Part shown: piece by piece, positions 1 to 7,784 of the stretch
Numbering within the stretch: the first letter of the stretch is position 1
Layout of the letters: each line of letters starts with the position of its first letter
From: Dyadobacter sp. 676
GTDB lineage: Bacteria; Bacteroidota; Bacteroidia; Cytophagales; Spirosomataceae
Direction: 5' to 3'
DNA: 64,000 nt
Assembly (NCBI RefSeq): GCF_040448675.1
Contig: NZ_CP159289.1
Coordinates: 2,046,001 to 2,110,000 of the forward strand
Translations under genes and position numbers: made by a program
Notes under the pieces: model-generated
What the model saw: the letters and a program-made list of their open reading frames with translations, nothing else
Databases searched by the model: none
What the model was told of the DNA's origin: nothing

Positions 1-187
1 GGACAAAATTCGCATTACCCTACAAAACAACGATGGCCTGCTCGCCAGCGCAGTAACCGCCAACAAAGATTACATCTGCCAGGAAGTACAAGCCCTGGAT
101 CTCCACCTCGTCAGCGACCTGAATGGGGAAGCGACGGAGATCGAGATGGATGAGTTTTTGCTGAAGGTGAAGATCGAGGTGGTGTAG
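1..187 (+). CDS. ileS: Isoleucyl-tRNA synthetase, C-terminal end (partial)
   Basis: Only the last 61 codons are present; the reading frame enters at base 2 and stops at 185-187. The peptide has the pattern of the C-terminal end of long bacteroidotal IleS proteins: a DKIRITLQ strand, then SAVTANKDYICQEV, then an acidic IEMDEFLLKVKIEVV finish. In that family this tail follows the anticodon-binding domain and helps hold the tRNA. The catalytic HIGH and KMSKS regions lie outside the window, so the call rests on the tail alone. The next start codon abuts the stop directly (ATG at 188), which suggests co-transcription with the following gene. Confidence 0.55.
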   Translation, partial: DKIRITLQNNDGLLASAVTANKDYICQEVQALDLHLVSDLNGEATEIEMDEFLLKVKIEVV

Positions 188-636
188 ATGGGGCAATACC
201 AGGCACATCCATACACGGCTAATGAGGCGACCGGTCGCTTTAAGTTTCAAAGTGTGGGTAAGCACGGCACTATTGACAAAGCGATAGAACTCACCAAATG
301 GCACCTGGCATATACAACCTTGCGTTGCTGGATTTCGATCTGGTGACGCAAGATTATGTTGATGACTCAATTACAGACAATGGTGACATGCCGGAAGTTC
401 TTGCAACGGTAATGGCTGTGTTTTTAGATCATCTTTCCCAATTTCCAAGAAGCGGCATTATTATAACTGGGAATCGTCCTTCAAGAACCCGTCTCTATCA
501 AATTGCCATTAATAAGACTGGAGATGACGTCAAGCGCCAACTCAAAATACTTGGTTACCAACGCTCGAAATGGCGGATATTTGAACCAAATCAATCCTAT
601 GAAAGTTTTTTGATAGCAAGAAATTTGGTAGATTAG
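188..636 (+). pseudogene. DUF6934-type protein, interrupted by an apparent -1 frameshift
   Basis: Two frames together make one protein. From 188 the frame reads MGQYQAHPYTANEATGRFKF and reaches IELTK; from 298 the next frame reads MAPGIYNLALLDFDLV and runs to LIARNLVD at 636. One extra A in the AAA run at 295-297 would join them into about 149 residues, the usual size of this family. Matching family features are the YNLALLD strand, the N-G-D-x-P-E-VLATV segment, and the SRTRLYQIAI core followed by YESFLIARN at the end. Function of the family is unknown. The gene starts directly after the upstream stop and is followed 22 bases later by a 57-codon gene. The break may be an assembly error, as several other genes here have the same defect. 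Confidence 0.6.
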
Positions 637-658
637 TAAAAAACAAGCCGGTGGAAAA

Positions 659-832
659 ATGAAAGTCCTGGAAAAGAAATTACATATTCCTGCAAATTTA
701 TTGCCCCGTAAGACAATCGATAACTCCCTGCCGGATTTATCTGACCACCCGGTTGTAAGAGCGAAAACTGAACGGGCACGCAAACTTCTGGAAGAAAACC
801 CGATTCCAGAAGATCTGCTAAGGAGGAAGTAA
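659..832 (+). CDS. Small hypothetical protein (57 aa) paired with DUF6934-type gene
   Basis: A short charged protein beginning MKVLEKKLHIPANLLP and ending PEDLLRRK. It carries no signal peptide or membrane segment. It has many Lys/Arg/Glu residues and a probable C-terminal helix (RAKTERARKLLEENP). It starts 22 bases after the DUF6934-type gene on the same strand and ends 6 bases before the dehydrogenase start; its last codons contain an AGGAGG run (821-826) that could serve as ribosome site for that next gene. The family is not recognised. Its small size and tight coupling would suit an antitoxin-like partner or an accessory factor, but this is inference from layout only. Confidence 0.5.
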   Translation: MKVLEKKLHIPANLLPRKTIDNSLPDLSDHPVVRAKTERARKLLEENPIPEDLLRRK

Positions 833-838
833 CACCTT

Positions 839-1618
839 ATGCAACTTGCCACCTCCACAGCCCTCATTACCGGCGGCGCCTCCGGCCTTGGAGAAGCGAC
901 TGCACGGTTATTCGTCAATCAAAGTGCAAAAGTTGTTATTCTTGATCTGAATGAAGCAGCCGGACAAGCACTTGAAAGCGAATTCCCTGGTCAAATTAAA
1001 TTCATTAAAACCGACGTTACCAGCGAAGGCGAAGTCCGGCATGCGTTGGACGTTACTTTGCAAACCTTCGGCAGCACTCAAATCGTGGTCAACTGCGCAG
1101 GCATTGCACCCGCGCGTAAGATCGTTGGCAAAGCCGATGGCATCTACGGCCCGCATTCCTTTGAACTTTTCGAAAAAACCATTCGCATTAACCTCATTGG
1201 CACATTTAATGTGATGCGGCTGGCGGCTTTTGCTATGGAAAAGAATGAGCCGAATGCAGAAGGCGAGCGCGGCGTGATCATTAATACTGCCTCGGTTGCC
1301 GCTTACGACGGCCAAATGGGACAAGTAGCGTACGCGGCGAGCAAAGGCGGGATTGTGAGTATGACGCTGCCGGTGGCACGCGATCTGGCTAAATCCGGCA
1401 TCCGCGTAATGGCCATCGCCCCCGGCCTTTTCGAAACGCCTTTGCTAATGGGCCTGCCCGAAGAAGCACGTATCTCATTAGGACAGCAGATTCCATTTCC
1501 GTCGAGGCTCGGAAAGCCTTCTGAATATGCATTACTGGCCAAATCCATCGTTGAAAACCCAATGTTGAATGGCGAAGTGATCCGTCTGGACGGCGCGATC
1601 CGAATGGCCCCGAGATAG
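839..1618 (+). CDS. SDR family oxidoreductase, HSD10-like 3-hydroxyacyl-CoA dehydrogenase
   Basis: A 259-residue classical short-chain dehydrogenase. The NAD(P) Rossmann motif TGGASGLG lies at residues 11-18, the NCAG motif near 86-89, and the catalytic Ser-Tyr-Lys set is visible as NTASVAAYDG followed by YAASKGG. The acidic DLN after the second strand favours NAD(H). The inserted segment KADGIYGPHSFELFEKTIRINL and the end GEVIRLDGAIRMAPR resemble type-2 3-hydroxyacyl-CoA dehydrogenases (HSD17B10-like), which oxidise 3-hydroxyacyl-CoA in beta-oxidation or branched-chain degradation. The substrate is not shown by the sequence. No beta-oxidation partner genes flank it. Confidence 0.85.
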   Translation: MQLATSTALITGGASGLGEATARLFVNQSAKVVILDLNEAAGQALESEFPGQIKFIKTDVTSEGEVRHALDVTLQTFGSTQIVVNCAGIAPARKIVGKADGIYGPHSFELFEKTIRINLIGTFNVMRLAAFAMEKNEPNAEGERGVIINTASVAAYDGQMGQVAYAASKGGIVSMTLPVARDLAKSGIRVMAIAPGLFETPLLMGLPEEARISLGQQIPFPSRLGKPSEYALLAKSIVENPMLNGEVIRLDGAIRMAPR

Positions 1619-2058
1619 GTATAACCCGGCGATTATGAGAGGACATTACTTTTTTGCTGCCCTTTCGATTTCAGTAAGTAATGTTTCCAACCGGCATCCC
1701 GGTTTCCGGCCTAAACTGCCCCCAGACCGCATTCACATTTAAAACCAGCATTTTCGGAGCCGTTCGCTTTCTTCCGGCGACCATCTCATCTTCCAATCAT
1801 AATCCTGCACTGGCCGATACTTGTCTCGATGCGCTCCAAAATACATCCGGGCGATGTTATGCCGCGTTTTTTACGGTTCACGCGAACAAATGGGAGATGG
1901 AAATCAGACAAACATTGTCTGTCTGCGGAAATGGCTTCTGAGGATCGCTGTTTCGTTCATGCCCGGATTTTCGAATGCTATCAATCAGGATTCGAAAAGC
2001 ATTAAAGACACTTCTTTAAAATTGAAGAAACAACCAAAAAATAACCACGCCCAGGGAG
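1619..2058 (-). other. 440-bp gap with an unidentified coding-like stretch on the minus strand
   Basis: No intact gene. Reading the minus strand from about 1905 down to 1671, one can join PFVRVNRK, then RHNIARMYFGAHRDKYRP to SPEESERLRK, then MLVLNVNAVWGQFRPETG to NITY, then stop at 1671-1673. The joins need one-base changes at the A runs near 1868-1873 and 1751-1754, both homopolymers. The piece looks like the C-terminal 70 or so residues of a real protein, but I do not recognise the family. A small hairpin with 7-bp arms (1905-1911 and 1915-1921) sits at its upstream edge. It may be a decayed or misread gene. Confidence 0.3.
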
Positions 2059-2808
2059 TCAGGACATACTGATTCCCAGATTTCTGTAAACATCAAACTC
2101 CTTGCTTTCAGAGTCCTTGTCGGTAATAATCATCGATAACCGTTCCGTCGGGCAAACGTAATAGGCCTCCGCCGTGCCCAGCTTTTCGGTTGTCGCCAGT
2201 GCAATCACTTCTTTTGAGGATTCGATCATTGTGCATTTGACTTCGCTTTCCTCAAAGTCCGGACCGGTCACGCCGAGGTCAGCGTGAATGCTGCAAATGC
2301 CAAGCAAACAAACATCGGCGCGGAATTTCCTGAAAAACTGGATAGCATCGTTGCCGATCGTCACAAACGAATTTTTTAACAAACGACCGCCCGCAAACAG
2401 TACTTCCACATGTTCATGCTCTTCGAGAATGGAGGCAATCGGAAAACTGTTGGTGATGACGGTCAGTTTCAAATCTTTGGGAAGCATCTGGGCGATCAAC
2501 AGCGCAGAGGTGCCGCCGTCGAAAATTACGACCTGCCCGTCTTTGAGAAATTGTAACGCCTTCTTTGCAATAATTTGCTTCTGTTCGCTGTCATACTTGA
2601 TCCGGTCCCGGAAATGGTGCGGGCCGGGTGAATGTGGTACGGCCCCTCCCCTGACCGATTTCAGCAACCCTTGGTCCGCCAGCTCCTTGATATCCCTCCG
2701 GACCGTATCCTCCGACACGTTTAAAAGTGTGCTCAGATGCCCCAGATAGACTTTTTGCTCATTTCCAAGTTGGTCCAGTATGATCTGGAAGCGTTCCTCT
2801 TTTAACAT
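2059..2808 (-). CDS. DeoR/GlpR family transcriptional regulator
   Basis: A 249-residue regulator. The start MLKEERFQIIL was chosen because the longer reading frame adds 29 residues with no family match. The N-terminal winged helix-turn-helix (residues 1-55) contains the family signature VSEDTVRRDIKELADQGLL and the wing VRGGAVPH. The C-terminal DeoRC sensor domain has the expected DGGTS phosphate loop, VITNSFPIA, the LFAGGRL strand, and the EESEVKCTMIESSKEVIALA segment. Such regulators usually repress sugar or nucleoside genes and respond to a phosphorylated sugar. It is divergent from the nucleotidase gene, with a palindrome over the -7 box between them, so it probably controls itself and that gene. 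Confidence 0.88.
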   Translation of the reverse strand: MLKEERFQIILDQLGNEQKVYLGHLSTLLNVSEDTVRRDIKELADQGLLKSVRGGAVPHSPGPHHFRDRIKYDSEQKQIIAKKALQFLKDGQVVIFDGGTSALLIAQMLPKDLKLTVITNSFPIASILEEHEHVEVLFAGGRLLKNSFVTIGNDAIQFFRKFRADVCLLGICSIHADLGVTGPDFEESEVKCTMIESSKEVIALATTEKLGTAEAYYVCPTERLSMIITDKDSESKEFDVYRNLGISMS

Positions 2809-2857
2809 AGACGTCGGGATTATGCTTGCAAATTTAGCAAACATTTCCGATTTAATA

Positions 2858-2889
2858 TTGCAAAATATTGCAAGAAATTCATATATTTG
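2858..2889 (+). promoter_or_regulatory. Bacteroidota-type promoter for the nucleotidase gene
   Basis: TATATTTG at 2882-2889 matches the TAnnTTTG -7 consensus. TTG at 2858-2860 lies 21 bases upstream, a spacing typical of the -33 element. The start codon at 2924 follows after about 30 bases of leader. Confidence 0.6.
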
Positions 2890-2898
2890 CCGCAAATA
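2884..2898. promoter_or_regulatory. Probable operator: 15-bp palindrome over the -7 box
   Basis: TATTTGC-C-GCAAATA is a perfect palindrome with 7-bp arms and one central base. It overlaps the -7 box of the nucleotidase promoter. Related TTGCAAA half-sites recur nearby at 2826-2832, 2858-2864 and 2868-2873 and just after it at 2900-2906. This arrangement fits repression by the adjacent DeoR-type protein; binding itself is inferred. Confidence 0.5.
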
Positions 2899-2923
2899 AT
2901 TGCAAATATTAATTTATCACATC

Positions 2924-3475
2924 ATGAAAAAATCGATTGCGGTGGATATGGATAATGTCATCGTCGACATTGAAGCCAACTGGATCAACTGGTATGCGAA
3001 TGTATTTGGCGTAACAGTCACCAAAGAAGCTATGCATGGCATTCCCGAAGACCAGGCTTTTCCCGATCCGCTCGCCGCACGCAGCCTTCTCTACAAACCC
3101 GGATTTTTCCGCAATGCACCCGTAATACCCGGAGCACAGGAAGCGATCATCAAATTGCAGGAAAATTATGAAGTGTACATAGTCTCGGCCGCAATGGAGT
3201 TCCCGAATTCCCTGCCCGAGAAATACGACTGGCTCGCCGAGCATTTTCCGTCCATTCATTGGAGAAACATTATTTTCTGCGGCGACAAAAGTGTCATCAA
3301 CACCGATTACCTCATCGACGACCACTTGAAAAACCTGGACTTTCACAAAGGGAAACCAATCTTATTCACCGCCGGGCATAACAGGGGGATTGAAAAGCAT
3401 ACGCGGGTGAATAATTGGGAAGAGGTGCTGGAATTGCTGGAACAATTAAAAGAGCCTCAGCAAGTCACTGGATAA
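2924..3475 (+). CDS. 5'(3')-deoxyribonucleotidase-like HAD phosphatase
   Basis: A 183-residue HAD-superfamily protein; the start MKKSIAVDMDNVIVD was chosen over a start 8 codons earlier because it begins at the first strand. Motif I is VDMDNV, with the nucleophile and acid Asp two residues apart. Motif II is the Ser in VYIVSAAME, motif III the Lys region near IIFCGDKS, and motif IV the acidic DYLIDDHLKNL. This set and the length match the NT5C family, which dephosphorylates deoxynucleotides in the cytosol. The divergent DeoR regulator suggests nucleoside or sugar-phosphate control. Its stop region overlaps the end of the toxin-like fragment on the other strand. Confidence 0.8.
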   Translation: MKKSIAVDMDNVIVDIEANWINWYANVFGVTVTKEAMHGIPEDQAFPDPLAARSLLYKPGFFRNAPVIPGAQEAIIKLQENYEVYIVSAAMEFPNSLPEKYDWLAEHFPSIHWRNIIFCGDKSVINTDYLIDDHLKNLDFHKGKPILFTAGHNRGIEKHTRVNNWEEVLELLEQLKEPQQVTG

Positions 3476-3668
3476 TTTTAATGACCGCTTGTGTTACCTC
3501 ACTGATTGTCTTCACACTGACCAATCCCGCGCTTCGGATAATGATACTTCGATCAGCTGTAAATAAGCGTGTTGGTCTGATAAAACTGTCCACCGGAAGT
3601 GAGCCTCTCAGAAAATCGGTATCAGCAATGGCACCGCATAAATATCTTTGGAGCCATTTATCCGCATT
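3465..3668 (-). pseudogene. C-terminal fragment of a PemK/MazF-like toxin
   Basis: The minus strand is open for 67 codons between an in-frame TGA at 3669-3671 and the stop at 3465-3467, with no ATG. It reads DTDFLRGSLPVDS, then FIRPTRLFTADRSIIIRSAG, and ends with an amphipathic helix SEVTQAVIKIIQ. The pattern L-x-G-x-L-x-x-DS-[YF]-IR-x-x-x-LFT followed by a C-terminal helix is that of the last strands of MazF/PemK endoribonucleases. The N-terminal half, with the conserved Arg of the active site, is missing; the fragment sits only 18 bases after uvrB. No antitoxin gene is beside it. A relic left by deletion is the likely explanation. Confidence 0.5.
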
Positions 3669-3686
3669 TCACAATCGGGCAGCGGG

Positions 3687-5699
3687 TTACTCCTGCACCC
3701 GTGCTTTCAATTGCAGTAATTCGTCCCGCAACCTGGCAGCTTCCAGGAAGTCCAGATCTTTTGCGGCGGCTTCCATTTTTCGCTGGGTTTCGGCGATGAG
3801 TTTCTGCAAGTCGGTTTTTCCCATGTATTGCACCACCGGGTCGGCAGCGATTTTAATTTCCTCCGGCTCGACGTAGACTTTACGAACCTTGGAATCGGCG
3901 ACCGAAGTTTGTTCCATAATAGCTTCCTTCGATTTACGAACAGTTTTCGGTGTGATGCCGTTAGCCTGATTGTATTCCATCTGAATGCTTCTGCGGCGGT
4001 TTGTTTCATCGATCGCCAGTTGCATCGAGCCCGTAATGGTGTCCGCGTACATAATCACCTTGCCGCGGTCGTTGCGCGCCGCGCGGCCGATGGTCTGTAT
4101 CATCGAACGCGTATCGCGCAGGAAGCCCTCTTTGTCGGCGTCCATAATGGCTACCAGCGAAACTTCGGGCAAGTCGAGGCCTTCCCGGAGAAGGTTCACA
4201 CCAACCAGCACATCGAACAGGCCCAGCCGCAGCTCCCGCAATATTTCCACGCGGTCCAATGCTTTTACTTCAGAGTGTATGTAGCGGCATTTGATGCCTA
4301 CGCGATCCAGGTATTTGCTGAGCTCCTCGGCCATCCGCTTGGTTAAAGTGGTCACCAGAATGCGGTCGCCCAGCTTAATGCGTTCCGTGATTTCTTCCAG
4401 CAGGTCGTCGATCTGGTTCAAACTCGGCCTCACCTCGATTTCAGGATCCAAAAGACCTGTGGGACGAATAATCTGCTCCACCACCACGCCTTCCGACTTC
4501 CTCAACTCATAATCCGCCGGCGTCGCGCTCACAAATATAGTCTGAGGCGTCATATCCTCGAATTCCTGGAATGTTAATGGCCGGTTATCCAATGCCGACG
4601 GCAAACGGAAACCATATTCAACCAATGCCTCTTTCCGCGAACGGTCTCCACCCCACATCGCACGAATTTGCGGCATGGTAACGTGGCTTTCATCGACCAC
4701 CATCAGGAAATCTTCCGGGAAATAATCGAGCAGACAGAACGGGCGCTGGCCGGGCAACCTGCGATCGAAGTATCTCGAATAGTTCTCGATGCCGGAACAA
4801 TAGCCCAGCTCGCGCATCATTTCCATATCAAACTCGGTCCGTTCTTTCACCCGTTCAGCTTCGGCAAGGCGTCCCTGGGAAATGAAATATTTGACCTGCG
4901 TCTCCAAATCGTCCTGTATTTCCTTAATGGACTGGTTCAGCACATCCCGGCCCGTCACGAAGAGGTTTGCCGGGAAAATGGCGATAGCCTTTTCGGAAGA
5001 AATTTTCTTGCCCGTTTCAGGCTCGATGCGCTGGATTTCCTCGATTTCGTCCCCGAAAAAAATAAATCGGTAAGCGAAGTCGGCGTAGCCGGGGAACACG
5101 TCCACGGTGTCTCCTTTCACGCGGAATGTACCACGGTTAAATTCCACTTCCGTACGGCTGTAAAGGATTTCCACCAGCCTGAAAAGGAACTGGTTGCGTG
5201 GCACAATGTCGCCCAGCTTAGCGCTCACAATGCTTTTTTTGTATTCAAGAGGGTTTCCCGCACCATAAATACACGAAACCGACGCAACCACGATCACATC
5301 CCGGCGGCCGCTCATCAGCGACGAAACGGTATGCAAACGCAGCTTCTCGATCTCCTGATTGATCATCAGGTCTTTTTCAATGTAAGTATTAGTGCTGGAA
5401 ATGAATGCTTCCGGTTGGTAATAGTCGTAATAGCTGATGAAATACTCGACGGCGTTGTTGGGGAAGAACTGCTTGAACTCGCCGTAAAGCTGCGCAGCCA
5501 GCGTCTTGTTGTGACTTAACACCAAAGTGGGCTTGTTTACACGCGCCACCACATTGGCTACCGTAAATGTCTTTCCGGACCCCGTCACTCCCAGCAGCGT
5601 TTGGGCCGGTTCCCCGTTTTCAATTCCTTGTACTAGTTGGTTGATGGCCTCCGGCTGGTCGCCCGTCGGCTGGTATTGTGAAGTAAGTTCGAAGTTCAT
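3687..5699 (-). CDS. uvrB: Excinuclease ABC subunit B
   Basis: A 670-residue helicase-like protein of nucleotide excision repair that loads onto damaged DNA with UvrA and recruits UvrC. The start MNFELTSQYQPTGDQPEAI is the family start; the frame opens 11 codons earlier without similarity. Visible features are Walker A GVTGSGKTF (about residues 37-45), the YYDYYQPEAF beta-hairpin that clamps DNA, the DESH box, helicase motifs V and VI (VGVNLLREGLDLPEV, QTIGRAARN), and the C-terminal UVR motif (KLIAETQRKMEAAAKDLDF) that contacts UvrC. It is intact and of normal length. The cupin gene lies upstream on the same strand, separated by a strong hairpin. Confidence 0.97.
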   Translation of the reverse strand: MNFELTSQYQPTGDQPEAINQLVQGIENGEPAQTLLGVTGSGKTFTVANVVARVNKPTLVLSHNKTLAAQLYGEFKQFFPNNAVEYFISYYDYYQPEAFISSTNTYIEKDLMINQEIEKLRLHTVSSLMSGRRDVIVVASVSCIYGAGNPLEYKKSIVSAKLGDIVPRNQFLFRLVEILYSRTEVEFNRGTFRVKGDTVDVFPGYADFAYRFIFFGDEIEEIQRIEPETGKKISSEKAIAIFPANLFVTGRDVLNQSIKEIQDDLETQVKYFISQGRLAEAERVKERTEFDMEMMRELGYCSGIENYSRYFDRRLPGQRPFCLLDYFPEDFLMVVDESHVTMPQIRAMWGGDRSRKEALVEYGFRLPSALDNRPLTFQEFEDMTPQTIFVSATPADYELRKSEGVVVEQIIRPTGLLDPEIEVRPSLNQIDDLLEEITERIKLGDRILVTTLTKRMAEELSKYLDRVGIKCRYIHSEVKALDRVEILRELRLGLFDVLVGVNLLREGLDLPEVSLVAIMDADKEGFLRDTRSMIQTIGRAARNDRGKVIMYADTITGSMQLAIDETNRRRSIQMEYNQANGITPKTVRKSKEAIMEQTSVADSKVRKVYVEPEEIKIAADPVVQYMGKTDLQKLIAETQRKMEAAAKDLDFLEAARLRDELLQLKARVQE

Positions 5700-5723
5700 A
5701 GCGAGTCGAGAAGCAATACGAAA

Positions 5724-5767
5724 GAAACGCATTTCAAAGATAGATTAGTTTCTTTGAAATGCGTTTC
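5724..5767. terminator. 17-bp perfect inverted repeat between cupin gene and uvrB
   Basis: GAAACGCATTTCAAAGA at 5724-5740 is matched perfectly in reverse complement at 5751-5767, with a 10-base loop. It lies 27 bases past the cupin stop and 24 bases before the uvrB start, both minus strand. It could end cupin transcription, although only a weak T-rich tail follows; a processing or regulatory stem in the uvrB leader is the alternative. Confidence 0.5.
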
Positions 5768-5794
5768 CAAATACAGGCGGCCGGACGGTTTCCC

Positions 5795-6649
5795 TTATGC
5801 CTGTTTGCGCAAAAGCTCCTGGGCGTTCTCGAACGCTTTCCGCTCCTTCCAGTGCTGCCAGTCGAGGCCTAGCAACTTGGTCATGCTCTTATCCACAAAC
5901 TGGTGGCGAACGAGGTTCATACCGCCCTTGACAGCCGTGAAAATAGAGTTGTTCGCACGTAATGCAAGGCTGAAACCGCCATCCACATAACGGATATAAT
6001 GCCACCATAGCGAAGGAATGAAAATCGTTTCACCATGGTAAAGGATCGTTTCGTAACCGGTAGCTCCTTTCAACGCCGGGAATTTCTCGTAATCCGGATC
6101 GAGCGGATTCACCTTGCTCATCACAGTGAACGGATGGTGGTACAACCGCCGGCTTTCTTCTGGAGAGAACAAAATCAGTTGCTTGCGGGTCTGGAACTGC
6201 GTCAGGAATACGTTTGAGCAGTCCATATCGTAATGCAGGTTGGTGATTGACCCTTCTCCTCCGAAAAATACAAATTTATACGACTTCAAAAAGCCATCCA
6301 TGATCGTCGGGAACCGGATGTCGTCGGCGAGCTCGGGGATCTTTTTGAAAATATCGAAAAGGAAAATCCGGAGGTCGGTCGGCCCTTTTTCGATAAGGCT
6401 GAGGTAGTCGCCGAACTTCATGGTTTTGGCAATCTGGAAATACTTGTCGGCGTCGTGGATGTGGTTATCGACCAATGGCACATCCAGGTTACCGTGATTT
6501 TCCCTAAGCCATTGAAAAGTCCATTTCTGAACTGCCGGCCAATCTTTTGCAAGATCGGTAAACACCACCGGGCGACTTGGTTTTAAGTAATTTTCGATGA
6601 ATTCTTCGCGCGTAAGTCCGGTGCGCTTCTCTATGGGCACTAATTTCAT
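5795..6649 (-). CDS. Cupin-like (JmjC-type) protein, probable Fe(II)/2-oxoglutarate oxygenase
   Basis: A 284-residue Cupin_8/JmjC-type protein. The N-terminal part has the family phrase RPVVFTDLAKDWPAVQKW. The metal site is visible as the HxD pair in TNLHYDMD (about residues 138-144) and a distal His in FIPSLWWHYIRYVD; the downstream GGFSLALRANN completes the barrel. Members are 2-oxoglutarate-dependent hydroxylases of proteins or small molecules, but this subgroup has no assigned substrate. The C-terminal 40 residues are helical (SMTKLLGLDWQHWKERKAF) and could dimerise. It is transcribed towards uvrB and divergent from the AraC regulator. Confidence 0.82.
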   Translation of the reverse strand: MKLVPIEKRTGLTREEFIENYLKPSRPVVFTDLAKDWPAVQKWTFQWLRENHGNLDVPLVDNHIHDADKYFQIAKTMKFGDYLSLIEKGPTDLRIFLFDIFKKIPELADDIRFPTIMDGFLKSYKFVFFGGEGSITNLHYDMDCSNVFLTQFQTRKQLILFSPEESRRLYHHPFTVMSKVNPLDPDYEKFPALKGATGYETILYHGETIFIPSLWWHYIRYVDGGFSLALRANNSIFTAVKGGMNLVRHQFVDKSMTKLLGLDWQHWKERKAFENAQELLRKQA

Positions 6650-6908
6650 AGCAAGAAATTGAGTAGGTAATCGACTAGTTATTTTACTGCCGGGGATAAG
6701 CCCGTCGCAGCGGACAAAACCATCTTTTCCAAGTGGCCCGTACGCTGTTCAAATGTATTAAAGAGATTTCAAAAATATAAATTTCGCAGAATATAATAAA
6801 AGTATCCCCTTAAAGCAGATAGGATAAATAGTGTATAAAAATTACTACTGATGCTGATCTTTTGCATACTATCGATTATTTTAGGCTTTCTTCGAAAGCA
6901 GGCTCGTC

Positions 6909-7718
6909 ATGAAGTATTTCACCATCCCGCCCACCCCCGACCTGGCCCGTTACGTCCGGTTCTTCTGGGAGCTGGAACACGACCTACCCGGCAATGAGCC
7001 TTATTTTCACCGGACGCTGGCCGATGGCTGCGCCGAAATGGTATTCCATTTCAAAGGGCGGTTCGACGAAATATTCAAAAACGATAAAACCGAAACCTCC
7101 TTCCATTCCGGCGTTCATGGCCAGTCGCAGTCCTTCCGGCGATTTGTGATCGGGCGGGACTTCGGCATTTTTGGGATTTACCTCTATCCTTACGCTATTC
7201 CGGCACTCTTCGGCGTGCCCGCGGCGGAAGTGAGCAACCAGATGCCGGACCTTACCTCATTTCTCGGACAGGCCGGTACTGACCTGGAAGAGCAGGTGAT
7301 GCTCGCGGCCGACCATACTTCGCGTGTCGCCATTGTTTCCGAATTTCTAAGAAAGTGTATCCGCAAACGGGAAATCCACGAACCGGCGGTTTTTTCGGTG
7401 ATCAGCAGCGTGATCCGCTCCAACGGCCTGGCGCGCATTCCCGATCTGGCGGCACGGAGTTTCCTTTCCACCCGTCAGTTCGAACGGAAATTTCTGGCAT
7501 TCTCCGGGTTCAGTCCCAAACTTTTCAGCCGGATCATCCGCTTTCAATCGGCATTGAACGAATACGGGAACAAACACAAATCGCTTACCGAAATCGCCTA
7601 TGAATGCGGCTATTACGACCAGTCGCATTTTATCCACGATTTCAAGGCGTTCTCGGGCGAGCACCCCAAAACCTATTTTTCCGGGAATGCGGAAGGTATG
7701 GGCTACCGCGATGTATGA
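6909..7718 (+). CDS. AraC family transcriptional regulator
   Basis: A 269-residue regulator. The N-terminal domain begins MKYFTIPPTPDLARYVRFFWELE, the pattern of the DUF6597 sensor domain common in Bacteroidota AraC proteins. The C-terminal double helix-turn-helix spans about residues 165-260, with the second motif LTEIAYECGYYDQSHFIHDFKAFSGEHPKTYF clearly conserved. The effector is unknown. The VOC gene follows 66 bases later on the same strand behind its own promoter, as is common for this regulator type, so it may be a target. Confidence 0.88.
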   Translation: MKYFTIPPTPDLARYVRFFWELEHDLPGNEPYFHRTLADGCAEMVFHFKGRFDEIFKNDKTETSFHSGVHGQSQSFRRFVIGRDFGIFGIYLYPYAIPALFGVPAAEVSNQMPDLTSFLGQAGTDLEEQVMLAADHTSRVAIVSEFLRKCIRKREIHEPAVFSVISSVIRSNGLARIPDLAARSFLSTRQFERKFLAFSGFSPKLFSRIIRFQSALNEYGNKHKSLTEIAYECGYYDQSHFIHDFKAFSGEHPKTYFSGNAEGMGYRDV

Positions 7719-7755
7719 TGTCGTATTTTTCCAATTCCGCGCCCGACCGCTTATC

Positions 7756-7763
7756 TACTTTTG
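7756..7763 (+). promoter_or_regulatory. -7 promoter box for the VOC gene
   Basis: TACTTTTG matches the TAnnTTTG consensus and lies 21 bases before the ATG at 7785. I see no clear -33 TTTG at the usual spacing. Confidence 0.4.
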
Positions 7764-7784
7764 CTTAAACCAAAAACAAAAATC

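Noticed and set aside
1681..1941. 86-codon plus-strand frame in the gap
   Set aside because: Low-complexity translation; the minus strand is more protein-like.
4668..5519. Long open frame of 283 codons opposite uvrB
   Set aside because: It is the antisense shadow of a fully conserved uvrB and has no family features or start context.
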